64,000 bases of DNA. Origin: Phreatobacter stygius. GTDB taxonomy: Bacteria; Pseudomonadota; Alphaproteobacteria; Rhizobiales; Phreatobacteraceae. The DNA lies in assembly GCF_005144885.1 (NCBI RefSeq), contig NZ_CP039690.1, forward strand, positions 5,221,001-5,285,000, written 5' to 3'. The position numbers were made by a program, and so were the translations under genes. Shown one piece after another: positions 43,515 through 51,320 of this stretch. Numbering within the stretch: position 1 is the first letter of the stretch; every line of letters begins with the position of its first letter. The notes under the pieces were generated by a model, which saw nothing but the letters and a program-made list of their open reading frames with translations, was not told the origin of the DNA and did not search any database.

Positions 43515-44384
43515 GTGGGCTTTTATCTCATCCAGACGCTCAATGCGTTGTCCTTCTCGGTGCTGCTGCTTTTGACCGGCCTCGGCCTGTCGCTGGTGCT
43601 CAGCCTGATGAATTTCGTCAACCTGACGCACGGCTCCTTCGTGCTGCTCGGCGCCTATGTCGGCGCCTGGTGGTTCGGCTCCGGCCTGCCCTGGTGGCTG
43701 GCCTTTCCGGCGGCCTTCGCGGCGGCCGGACTGGCCGGGCTGCTGCTCGAGCGCTTTCCGTTCCGCCAGTTCTATGCCCGCACCCATCTCATGCAGGTGC
43801 TCCTGACCTATGGCCTGTCGGTGGTCTTCGCCGACCTCATGCGCTGGGGTTTCGGCGCGCAGATCATGTCGCCGGAGATGCCCGAGCTGCTGCGCGGCGT
43901 GATCTTCCTGATGGACATGCCTTTCCCCATCTACCGCCTGTTCATCATCGGCTTCGGCCTGGCCTTGGCGGCCGGCCTGTGGTTCGCCGTCGACCGCACC
44001 ATCTGGGGGGCGGTGGTGCGCGCCTGCGTGGTCGATCGCGGCTTCGTCGAGACGCTTGGCCTCGACACGCGCCGCATCTTCACCGCCGTGCTGGTCATTT
44101 CGGCCGGTCTCGGCGGCCTCTCGGGCGCGCTCGGCGCGGGCATCCTGTCCGCCTATCCCGGCCTTGACGAGGAGGTGCTGATCCTGGCGCTGATCGTCGT
44201 GGTGGTTGGCGGTCTCGGCACCTTCCGCGGCACCGTGGCGAGCGCGCTGCTGCTCGGTTTCGCCATGACCTTCGCCAAGGTCTGGGTGCCCGAATTTTCC
44301 AATTTCGTCGCGCTTGGCGTGATGGCGGCACTGCTGGTCATGCTGCCCTCGGGCCTGGTCGCCCAGAAGACGAGGCAAGTGTGA
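43515..44384 (+). CDS. Branched-chain-type ABC transporter permease, LivH-like
   Basis: This 289-residue membrane protein has about eight helices and the LivH start FYLIQTLNALSFSVLLLLTGLGLSLVLSLMNFVNLTHGS. The EAA-like region is VDRGFVETLGLDTRRIFTAV. GTG start after GAGGTC. The next gene overlaps it by 4 bp. Confidence 0.93.
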   Translation: MGFYLIQTLNALSFSVLLLLTGLGLSLVLSLMNFVNLTHGSFVLLGAYVGAWWFGSGLPWWLAFPAAFAAAGLAGLLLERFPFRQFYARTHLMQVLLTYGLSVVFADLMRWGFGAQIMSPEMPELLRGVIFLMDMPFPIYRLFIIGFGLALAAGLWFAVDRTIWGAVVRACVVDRGFVETLGLDTRRIFTAVLVISAGLGGLSGALGAGILSAYPGLDEEVLILALIVVVVGGLGTFRGTVASALLLGFAMTFAKVWVPEFSNFVALGVMAALLVMLPSGLVAQKTRQV

Positions 44385-45424
44385 ACCGGATCGAAACCGT
44401 GAACCGGACGGAACTCCTGCGTGCGGAAGGTGCCGCCGCCGTGCCGCAGCTCGGCCGCCGGATCCTGTCCCGCGTCGCGCTCGCACTGGCCGTCACCGCG
44501 GCCCTCGGCGGGCCGCTCTTGCTTGCCGGCGACTACCAATTGCGCTTCCTGGCCGAGATCCTGATCATCGGCACGGCGGTGCTCAGCCTCGACCTGCTGG
44601 TTGGTTTCGGCGGCCTGGTCTCGCTCGGCCATGCCGCCCTGTTCGGTGGCGCGGCTTATGCCGCGGCGATCACCGCGCAATATTGGGGCGCCGATCTCAT
44701 CGTCATGCTGGCCGTCGGCATCGCCACCGGCGTCGTCCTGGCGCTGGTTCTCGGCGTCGTCGTCATGCGCACCATCAGCCTGTTCTTTCTCATCCTCAGC
44801 CTGATCGTCGGCCAGATGTTGTGGGAGGTGGTTTTCCACTGGCGCGAGGTGACCGGCGGCGCCGACGGCCTGCGCGGTTTTCCGCCGCTGACCTTGCATG
44901 CGGGGGTCGCGACCGTGGTGCTCAACAGCGGACCGACGCTCTATGTCGCGGCTGCGGCCGTCGCCGGACTGGCGCTGCTCGCGGCCCATTGTTTCGTCGA
45001 TGCGCCGATCGGCCGGGCCCTGGTCGGTTCGCGCGAGCGGGCGCTCCGGATGAGCGCGCTCGGCTACAGCATCCCGGCGATCCGGCTGATGGCACTGGTC
45101 GCCTCGGGCGCCATCGCCGGTGCGGCCGGCGCGCTCTATCCCTTCGTCAATCAATATGTCGGTCCCAATGCCGTGCATTGGACCATGTCGGCGATGATGA
45201 TCATCATGCTGGTGATCGGCGGCGTCGGCTCGCTCTACGGCGCCTTTGTCGGCGCCGCCATCTACCTGTCGATCCAGACCTATCTGTCGTCTTACACCGA
45301 TCGCTGGCAATTGCTGGTCGGCCTGATCTTCGTCATGACCGTGCTGGTCATGCCGCAGGGCGTGGTCGCCGGTGTCAGGTCGCTGCTCGGCCGCCGGCCG
45401 GCCGGTGGGGGAGGTGTGTCATGA
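44381..45424 (+). CDS. Branched-chain-type ABC transporter permease, LivM-like
   Basis: This 347-residue membrane protein has LivM features: LVGFGGLVSLGHAALFGGAAYAA, the loop GSRERALRMSALGYSIPAIRL, and multiple helices. The GTG start overlaps the LivH stop (GTGA), and its own stop overlaps the next ATG (ATGA). Confidence 0.93.
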   Translation: MNRIETVNRTELLRAEGAAAVPQLGRRILSRVALALAVTAALGGPLLLAGDYQLRFLAEILIIGTAVLSLDLLVGFGGLVSLGHAALFGGAAYAAAITAQYWGADLIVMLAVGIATGVVLALVLGVVVMRTISLFFLILSLIVGQMLWEVVFHWREVTGGADGLRGFPPLTLHAGVATVVLNSGPTLYVAAAAVAGLALLAAHCFVDAPIGRALVGSRERALRMSALGYSIPAIRLMALVASGAIAGAAGALYPFVNQYVGPNAVHWTMSAMMIIMLVIGGVGSLYGAFVGAAIYLSIQTYLSSYTDRWQLLVGLIFVMTVLVMPQGVVAGVRSLLGRRPAGGGGVS

Positions 45425-46182
45425 CCGCGCCCGCCATGCTCGCCATCGACGGTGTCGCCAAGGCCTTTGGCGGCCTGCGCGTGCTTGTCGATGTCAGCTT
45501 CGCGGTCGGCCGGGGCGAGACCCTTGGGCTGATCGGCCCGAACGGCGCCGGCAAGACCACGCTGTTCAATGTCATCACCGGTTTCCTCAGCCCCGACCGG
45601 GGCGGCGTGCGCTTCGCCGGGACCGATATCGTCGGGATGAAGCCGGACCAGCGGGTGCGCGCCGGCCTGGTACGCACCTTCCAGAAGAGCATGGTGTTCC
45701 CCGAACTGTCGGCGCGCGAAAACATCGCACTGGCCGCGCGCGCCCGTCGCGGCGCCGGCTATCGCTGGCGGTCGAGCGCTTCGGTCACGGCCGAAGCCGA
45801 CGGCGCGGCGGAGGCGCTGCTCGGCCGCGCCCGGCTCGGCCATCGTGCCGATGAAAAGGTCGGCAACCTCTCCTATGGCGACCAGCGCATCGTCGACGTG
45901 CTGATTTCGCTCGCCATGGCGCCGAAACTGCTGCTGCTCGACGAGCCGACCGCGGGCCTTGCCCGGCAGGAGGCCGAGCGCCTGGTCGAACTGGTGCGCA
46001 ATCATGACGACGAGGTGGCGATCATCCTGATCGCCCATGACCTCGACATCGTCTTCGGCGCCTGCGACCGCGTCGCCGTGCTCGATCTCGGCCGCCTCAT
46101 CGCCATCGACACGCCCGCCGGCATTCGCGCCCATGCCGGCGCCCAGGCCGCCTATCTCGGCACGCTCGCGGAGGCGTCGTGA
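45421..46182 (+). CDS. Branched-chain-type ABC transporter ATP-binding protein, LivG-like
   Basis: This 253-residue ATPase has Walker A GPNGAGKTT, RTFQKSMVFPELSARENIAL, a degenerate signature (LSYGDQR), Walker B LLLLDEPTAGL and H-loop IAHDLD. It starts at 45421 with a 4-bp overlap with the permease gene. Confidence 0.93.
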   Translation: MTAPAMLAIDGVAKAFGGLRVLVDVSFAVGRGETLGLIGPNGAGKTTLFNVITGFLSPDRGGVRFAGTDIVGMKPDQRVRAGLVRTFQKSMVFPELSARENIALAARARRGAGYRWRSSASVTAEADGAAEALLGRARLGHRADEKVGNLSYGDQRIVDVLISLAMAPKLLLLDEPTAGLARQEAERLVELVRNHDDEVAIILIAHDLDIVFGACDRVAVLDLGRLIAIDTPAGIRAHAGAQAAYLGTLAEAS

Positions 46183-46925
46183 TGCCGGCCTTGCTGACCG
46201 CCGAAAAACCCGCCGCCTGCCTGTCGCTTTCGGGGCTGTCGGCCTCCTATGACGGTGTCGGTATTCTCTCAGATGTCGACCTGGCACTCGCCCAGGGCGA
46301 GGTGCTGGCACTGCTCGGCCGCAACGGCGCCGGCAAGACCACGCTGATCTCGTCCATCCTCAATCTCGAGCCGACGGTCGGCGGCCGGGTATCGGTCAAG
46401 GGCCATGACGTGACCGGCTGGCCGACCCATCGCATCGCCCGCCTCGGCCTGGCTTTGGTGCCGCAAGGGCGCGGCGTCTTCCCCAACCTGACGGTCGAGG
46501 AAAACCTGCGCATGGCGATGCTCTGGACGCGCGGCGCGCCCGATCGCCGCTGGACGCTGGAGCGCGCCTATGAGGTGTTTCCGCGGCTTGCCGAACGGCG
46601 GCGCTCGTCGAGCGGCGCGCTCAGCGGCGGCGAGCGCCAGTTGCTCGCCATCGCGCGTGCCTTGCTGACCCAGGCGGATTTCATCATTCTGGACGAACCG
46701 AGCGAAGGCCTTGCGCCGCTCGCCATCGAGGATGTCATCATCGGCTCGGTCGGCCGCCTCGCCCGCGAGGGACTGACCATGGTGATCGCCGAGCAGAATG
46801 TCGCGATGGCGCTCCGGCTCGCCACCCGGGCGGTCGTGCTCGCCCATGGCCGCATTGTCTTCGACGGCGCGCCGGCGACGCTGCTCGCCGACACCGATCT
46901 CCAGCGAGAGCATCTGGGCCTATGA
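46182..46925 (+). CDS. Branched-chain-type ABC transporter ATP-binding protein, LivF-like
   Basis: This 247-residue ATPase has Walker A GRNGAGKTT, LVPQGRGVFPNLTVEENL, signature LSGGERQ, Walker B FIILDEPSEGLAP and IAEQNV. ATG at 46182 is favoured by GGAGG 7 bp upstream; GTG at 46179 is possible. Its stop overlaps the first dioxygenase-like gene (ATGA), tying the transporter to ring-cleavage proteins. Confidence 0.93.
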   Translation: MPALLTAEKPAACLSLSGLSASYDGVGILSDVDLALAQGEVLALLGRNGAGKTTLISSILNLEPTVGGRVSVKGHDVTGWPTHRIARLGLALVPQGRGVFPNLTVEENLRMAMLWTRGAPDRRWTLERAYEVFPRLAERRRSSSGALSGGERQLLAIARALLTQADFIILDEPSEGLAPLAIEDVIIGSVGRLAREGLTMVIAEQNVAMALRLATRAVVLAHGRIVFDGAPATLLADTDLQREHLGL

Positions 46926-47788
46926 CAGACACCCTGAACCGCATTCCGATCGAGCAATTGCGTTATGTCCGGCTCGGCACCGCCGACCTGAACGGCGCGA
47001 CCGATTTCGCCCAGCGCATCCTCGGCCTGCAACTGGTCAACCGGACCGAGACGGAAGCCTATTTCCGCTCCGACTATCGCGACCATACGCTGGTCTATGT
47101 GGCCGGGGATCCGAGCCATCAAGCCGTCGGTTTCGAGCTGCGCGATCCCGAGACGCTCGACCGGGCGGTCGCCGCTCTCGAAGCGCAGGGCTTCATGGTC
47201 GGCCGGGACGACGGCGAGGGCGCGCAGCGCCGCAAGGCGCGCCGGTTGGCCAGCTTCCGCATGCCGGGCGGCTATGACGTCGAGCTGGTGGTCCGGCCGC
47301 TGCAGTCGGGCTGGCGTTATCACGGGCCACGCGATGCCGGCATGACCGGGCTCGAAGGCGTCGCCCTGCGCGGCGCGCCCGACGCTTCCGACCAGGACGT
47401 CTGGACCCGGCTGCTCAGCGGCGCGGTCAGCGACTGGGTCGGCGAGGCGGCCTATATCCGCTTCGACGAGGCGCATCACCGCATTGCCGTCCATCCCTCC
47501 GAGGGACGTGGCGTGCTGGCGGTGGAGTTCGGTGTCGAGGACGTCGATCTGATCATGCAGAACGCCTATTTTCTGCGCGCTGCTCAGGTGCGGATCGTCG
47601 ACGGCCCGGGCCGCCGGCCCTTTTCCAACCAGCTCTTCGTCACCTTCGCCGGACCCGATGGCGTGCTGTTCAGCTATGTCTGCGAAGGCGAAAGGTTCGA
47701 CGGCGCCCGCCGCGCGCGACAGTTCCCCAGGGCGCGCGGCTCGTTCTGCGCCTGGGGCAGTGAAACCGCGATTGCCGAGTATCAATAA
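46922..47788 (+). CDS. Extradiol dioxygenase-like VOC protein lacking metal ligands
   Basis: This 288-residue two-domain VOC protein is a full-length paralogue of 47815-48672. In the C-terminal domain the three metal ligands of type I extradiol dioxygenases are all changed. SHIG becomes EGVA (His to Gly), QHINHQ becomes LAVEFG (His to Ala), and FEYSSG becomes FSYVCEG (Glu to Ser). The fold-defining parts remain (YVRLGTADLNGATDFAQRIL, DAGMTGL, FAGPDGVLF). It is probably catalytically silent, perhaps a partner subunit or ligand binder. It overlaps the ATPase gene by 4 bp. Confidence 0.88.
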   Translation: MTDTLNRIPIEQLRYVRLGTADLNGATDFAQRILGLQLVNRTETEAYFRSDYRDHTLVYVAGDPSHQAVGFELRDPETLDRAVAALEAQGFMVGRDDGEGAQRRKARRLASFRMPGGYDVELVVRPLQSGWRYHGPRDAGMTGLEGVALRGAPDASDQDVWTRLLSGAVSDWVGEAAYIRFDEAHHRIAVHPSEGRGVLAVEFGVEDVDLIMQNAYFLRAAQVRIVDGPGRRPFSNQLFVTFAGPDGVLFSYVCEGERFDGARRARQFPRARGSFCAWGSETAIAEYQ

Positions 47789-47814
47789 CGGGCCAGGGCC
47801 CGCGGAGGCTTCAG

Positions 47815-48672
47815 ATGATCAAGCTCGCCGACGTTTCCTACGTTCGCCTGGGCACGCGCGACCTGGAAGGCGCGACCCATTTCGCCACCGAATATCTCGG
47901 CCTCGACATTGCCGAGCAGAACAAGGGCGCGGTCTATTTCAAGTCCGACCAGCGCGAACACACGTTGTGCTATTTCGACGGCGACCCGGGCGATCATGTC
48001 GTTTGTTTCGAAGTCGAGCAGCGTTCGGATCTCGATGAGGCGGCAACCCAGCTGGAAGCGCTCGGCCATCCGGTCCGGCGCGGCACCGCGGAAGAAGCCG
48101 ATTTGCGCAAGGTGCGCGAGTTCATCTCGTTCCGCGACCCGACCGGCAACCCGATTGAACTCGCCTGGCGGCCGGCCCATAGCGGCCGGCGCTACCACGG
48201 CCAGCGCGACGCCGGCATTACCGGCTTCAGCCATATCGGGCTCTGCTCCACCGATCTTGCCCGCGACGAGGCGTTCTGGACCCAGGTGACCAATGCCCGG
48301 GTCAGCGACCGCATCGGCGATGCGCCGCTCCTGCGCATCGACGAGGTCCACCACACCATCGCGATGTTTCCCTCGACCAAGCCGGGCATCCAGCACATCA
48401 ACCATCAGGTCGAAACCGGTGACGACATCATGCGGTCCTACCAGTTCCTGCGCGACCGCCAGGTGAAGATGGTCTTCGGCCCTGGCCGCCACCCCACCTC
48501 CTCGGCCAAGTTCCTCTATTTCGAGGGCCCCGACGGCATGGTCTTCGAATATTCCAGCGGCGTGCGCGAGATCGCCGACGAACTGCTCTGGCGCGAGCGC
48601 CAGTTCCTGTTCGAGCCCATGGGTTTCTGCAAGTGGGGCGCCAAGCCGGCGATCGCCGAATTCAACAAATGA
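47815..48672 (+). CDS. Type I extradiol dioxygenase (VOC family), intact metal site
   Basis: This 285-residue ring-cleavage enzyme has two VOC domains. The C-terminal one has the Fe/Mn ligands: His in GFSHIGLCSTD, His in GIQHINHQVE, and Glu in GMVFEYSSG. The second-sphere His pair near DEVHHTIAMF is also present. It should cleave a catechol-type substrate between C2 and C3. It follows the metal-less paralogue by 26 bp. Substrate unknown; the dehydrogenase and hydratase in the opposite operon would process the product. Confidence 0.92.
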   Translation: MIKLADVSYVRLGTRDLEGATHFATEYLGLDIAEQNKGAVYFKSDQREHTLCYFDGDPGDHVVCFEVEQRSDLDEAATQLEALGHPVRRGTAEEADLRKVREFISFRDPTGNPIELAWRPAHSGRRYHGQRDAGITGFSHIGLCSTDLARDEAFWTQVTNARVSDRIGDAPLLRIDEVHHTIAMFPSTKPGIQHINHQVETGDDIMRSYQFLRDRQVKMVFGPGRHPTSSAKFLYFEGPDGMVFEYSSGVREIADELLWRERQFLFEPMGFCKWGAKPAIAEFNK

Positions 48673-48685
48673 ACCGCTTTCAAGA

Positions 48686-49378
48686 ATGACGCTGGCATTG
48701 CCGACCCCGACCGAAGCCGACAGCGCGCTGGTCCGCACCGCCGGCTGGGCGCTGGCGCGCCACGGTTTCGTCCATGCCTATGGCCATTGCAGCCTCAGGC
48801 TGGATGCGCGCCACTTCCTGGTCTCGCCGGCAACCCCGCTGGGTCTGGTCGGTGTCGACGAGGCCTGTTCGGTCGTTGGCCTCGACGGTCCCTTGCCCGA
48901 AGGCGTGCTCGGAGAGGTGCGCATTCACCGCGAGATCTACCGGCGGCGGCCTGAGGTGAACGGGGTGGTGCGCTCCATGCCGCCAAAGGCGATGACGCTC
49001 GGCACGTTGCGCCTGACGCCGAAGCCACGCCACGGCATGGGCAGTTATTTCGCGCCCAAGCCGCCGCTCTGGGACGATCCGCAATTGTTGCGCTCGGACG
49101 AGCAGGCGGCTGCGCTCGCCGAGACGCTCGGTGATGCCCGCGCCATCCTGATGCGTGGCAATGGCGTTGTCACCGCCGGCACGTCGCTGAAGGAAGCGGT
49201 GGTGCTGACCCGTTTCCTGGAGGATGCCTGCCGGATCGAGCTCGAATGTCTTACCTCCGGGCTTGCCGACCAGGGCGCGGTGCTTGACGCCGACGAAGCC
49301 TGCGAGCGCGCGACCTGGAGCGGCCGCATCATGGACCGCATGTGGGACTACCTGACACGGCCGCCGACCAGGGCCTGA
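48686..49378 (+). CDS. Class II aldolase/adducin-fold protein, possible ring-product decarboxylase
   Basis: This 230-residue protein has the fold pattern of class II aldolases (WALARHGFVHAYGHCSLRLD, EVRIHREIYRRRPEVNGVV, AILMRGNGVVTAGTSLKEAV). The zinc ligands seen in L-fuculose aldolase are replaced: the HxH after GVV reads RSM, and the later His reads Asn in RGNG. Fold relatives in aromatic pathways (PhtC, CmtD, HMPDdc) are decarboxylases, so a carboxyl-removing step is likely. It is 14 bp after the dioxygenase gene. Catalytic status is uncertain. Confidence 0.82.
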   Translation: MTLALPTPTEADSALVRTAGWALARHGFVHAYGHCSLRLDARHFLVSPATPLGLVGVDEACSVVGLDGPLPEGVLGEVRIHREIYRRRPEVNGVVRSMPPKAMTLGTLRLTPKPRHGMGSYFAPKPPLWDDPQLLRSDEQAAALAETLGDARAILMRGNGVVTAGTSLKEAVVLTRFLEDACRIELECLTSGLADQGAVLDADEACERATWSGRIMDRMWDYLTRPPTRA

Positions 49379-49516
49379 CGGCGAACGGCGCGGCCATTGA
49401 GGCCCCCGGGCAACAGCCCGTCGCCTTTGCGGCTGGTCTCGACCGCAAGATCCGTTATCCAGGCTCAAGCTCGCCGCATGTCGTGTTGGACGGTCGGGCA
49501 GGTGACCTGATCGAAC

Positions 49517-50704
49517 ATGCAGACGTTTCTGGCGCTCTCGCTGGCCTATATCATCTCGATCTTCTTCCGCCTGTTTCTGAGTGTCCTCGCGACCCGGATC
49601 ATGGCGGATATGCGGATCGGGGCGACCGAGCTTGCGGTCATGAGCTCATCCTGGTTCGTCACCTTTGCGGTGATGCAACTTCCGGTCGGCTGGGCCCTCG
49701 ACCGCTTTGGTCCCCGCCGAACCGTCTTGCCGCTGATGCTGGTCGGGGCCGTCGGCGTCTGCCTCTTCCCGTTCGCGCCGAATGCGATCCTCGGTTCCCT
49801 TGCCATGGCCTTGATCGGCATCGGCTGCTCGCCGGTCTATATGAGTGCCGTCTACGTCTTCGCGCGCAACCATCCGCCGGCACAATTCGGCCTTCTGGCG
49901 TCGCTGTTGATCGGCATCGGGTCGATCGGAAATTTCGTCGGCACGGTGCCTCTGGCATTGCTCGCCGACGGTTTTGGCTGGCGGGCAACGATGATGATGC
50001 TCGGGGTCCTCTATGGCGTCGCCTTCGCGCTGGCGGCGGTGTTCCTGAAAGATCCGCCGCGCATCGACGGCAAGGCCGATTCCGGCATCTTTTCCGGCCT
50101 GGGCGCGATCGTCTCGACGCGGCTGTTCTGGCTTCTCGTGCCGATCGTATTCTTCAGCTACGCCGTCGCCGTTGCGTTGAGGGGGCTTTGGATCGCGCCC
50201 TATCTCGCCGAGGTGATCGAACTGACGCCGGCCCAGCAGAGCAATGCCGCGATGCTGATGGCAATGGCCATGACATCCAGTGCCTTCCTGTTCGGCTGGA
50301 TCGAAAATCGCTGGGGCCAGGCCAAGGCCTTGGTCGTCGCCGGCAATCTGGCCATGGCCGCAGCCCTGGCCCTCCTGGCCGCGACAGCTGTTCAGACGGC
50401 GGTGGCGGCGACCGCCATTTTCGTTTTTATCGGGTTTTGCGGGTTCAGCTACACGATCCTGATGGCCCATGCCCGGCCGTTCTTCCCGGACCATCTGGTT
50501 GGGCGGGGCATGACCTTGCTCAACTTCGTCTTCATCGCCGGCGTGGTGGCCGTGCAGACCGGTTCGGGCTGGCTGATCGACGACGGCCTTGGGCAGGGTC
50601 TCGACCCGGCCGTCACTTTTGCGCGCATGCATGGGGCGCTGGCCGCCGTTCTGTTCGTCAGCACGCTTGTCTACATGGTGGCGCCGCGGCGGCCGGGGCG
50701 CTGA
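49517..50704 (+). CDS. MFS transporter
   Basis: This 395-residue membrane protein has about twelve predicted helices and the MFS loop motif GWALDRFGPRRT between helices 2 and 3. It starts 139 bp after the aldolase-fold gene and may be a second carrier for the same catabolic module. Substrate not predictable. Confidence 0.9.
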   Translation: MQTFLALSLAYIISIFFRLFLSVLATRIMADMRIGATELAVMSSSWFVTFAVMQLPVGWALDRFGPRRTVLPLMLVGAVGVCLFPFAPNAILGSLAMALIGIGCSPVYMSAVYVFARNHPPAQFGLLASLLIGIGSIGNFVGTVPLALLADGFGWRATMMMLGVLYGVAFALAAVFLKDPPRIDGKADSGIFSGLGAIVSTRLFWLLVPIVFFSYAVAVALRGLWIAPYLAEVIELTPAQQSNAAMLMAMAMTSSAFLFGWIENRWGQAKALVVAGNLAMAAALALLAATAVQTAVAATAIFVFIGFCGFSYTILMAHARPFFPDHLVGRGMTLLNFVFIAGVVAVQTGSGWLIDDGLGQGLDPAVTFARMHGALAAVLFVSTLVYMVAPRRPGR

Positions 50705-50729
50705 GCGGCGGCGAGCGCTGCCCGACGCA

Positions 50730-51290
50730 TCACCGGGCCGGGCGAGGCGCGGGCGGCGGCGGGGCGGTGGAGCCGGTGCCGAGCGAGCGCTGAACCATGA
50801 CGCTGTCGGACCAGCGGCCATGGCGATAGGCAACCGCCGGCAAGACGCCGACCCGGGCAAAGCCGAAGCTTTGGTGAAGGCCGAGCGAGGCGGCGTTGTC
50901 GGCGTCGATATAACCGATCATCTGACGGAAGCCCGAGGCCGCGCAGGCGTCGATGATCCCCTGCATCAGGAGCCGCCCGACGCCGCGGCCGAGATGGCCG
51001 TGGTGGACATAGATCGAGTGCTTGACCGTATAGCGATAGGCCGGCCGCTTGCGGAACAGCACCGCATAGGCATAACCGACCACCTCGCCGTTCAGCGTCG
51101 CCACCAGATGCGGAAAACGGCGGTTGCGCAGGTTCTTGCGCCGGTCGCGCAGGTCATCGGGCTCGGCCGCCTCGCTGTCGTCGATCCGTTCGTCGATGCC
51201 CTGGCGGATATGACGGCGATAGATCGCCAGCATGGCCTCGACGTCGGTGTCGCGTGATGGCCGGATGACGACCGCTTGCTGGTTCTCCAT
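50730..51290 (-). CDS. GNAT-family N-acetyltransferase, phosphinothricin acetyltransferase-like
   Basis: This 186-residue cytoplasmic enzyme transfers acetyl from acetyl-CoA to an amine. It has IRPSRDTDVEAMLAIYRRHI and VVGYAYAVLFRKRPAYRYTV. The acetyl-CoA loop is HLGRGVGRLLMQGII, and GYIDADNAASLGLHQSFGF is typical of the Bar/Pat group. The last 15 residues are Pro-rich. A GGACA ribosome site precedes the ATG. It is 30 bp after the decarboxylase gene and may share its transcript. Confidence 0.9.
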   Translation of the reverse strand: MENQQAVVIRPSRDTDVEAMLAIYRRHIRQGIDERIDDSEAAEPDDLRDRRKNLRNRRFPHLVATLNGEVVGYAYAVLFRKRPAYRYTVKHSIYVHHGHLGRGVGRLLMQGIIDACAASGFRQMIGYIDADNAASLGLHQSFGFARVGVLPAVAYRHGRWSDSVMVQRSLGTGSTAPPPPAPRPAR

Positions 51291-51320
51291 GGATTGTCCT
51301 GTCCTCCCCGAATCCCGAGC

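Noticed and set aside
44683-45420. N-terminal extension of the LivG-like ATPase
   Set aside because: The extension is an off-frame reading of the LivM-like gene; the ATG at 45421 overlapping the LivM stop is the natural start.
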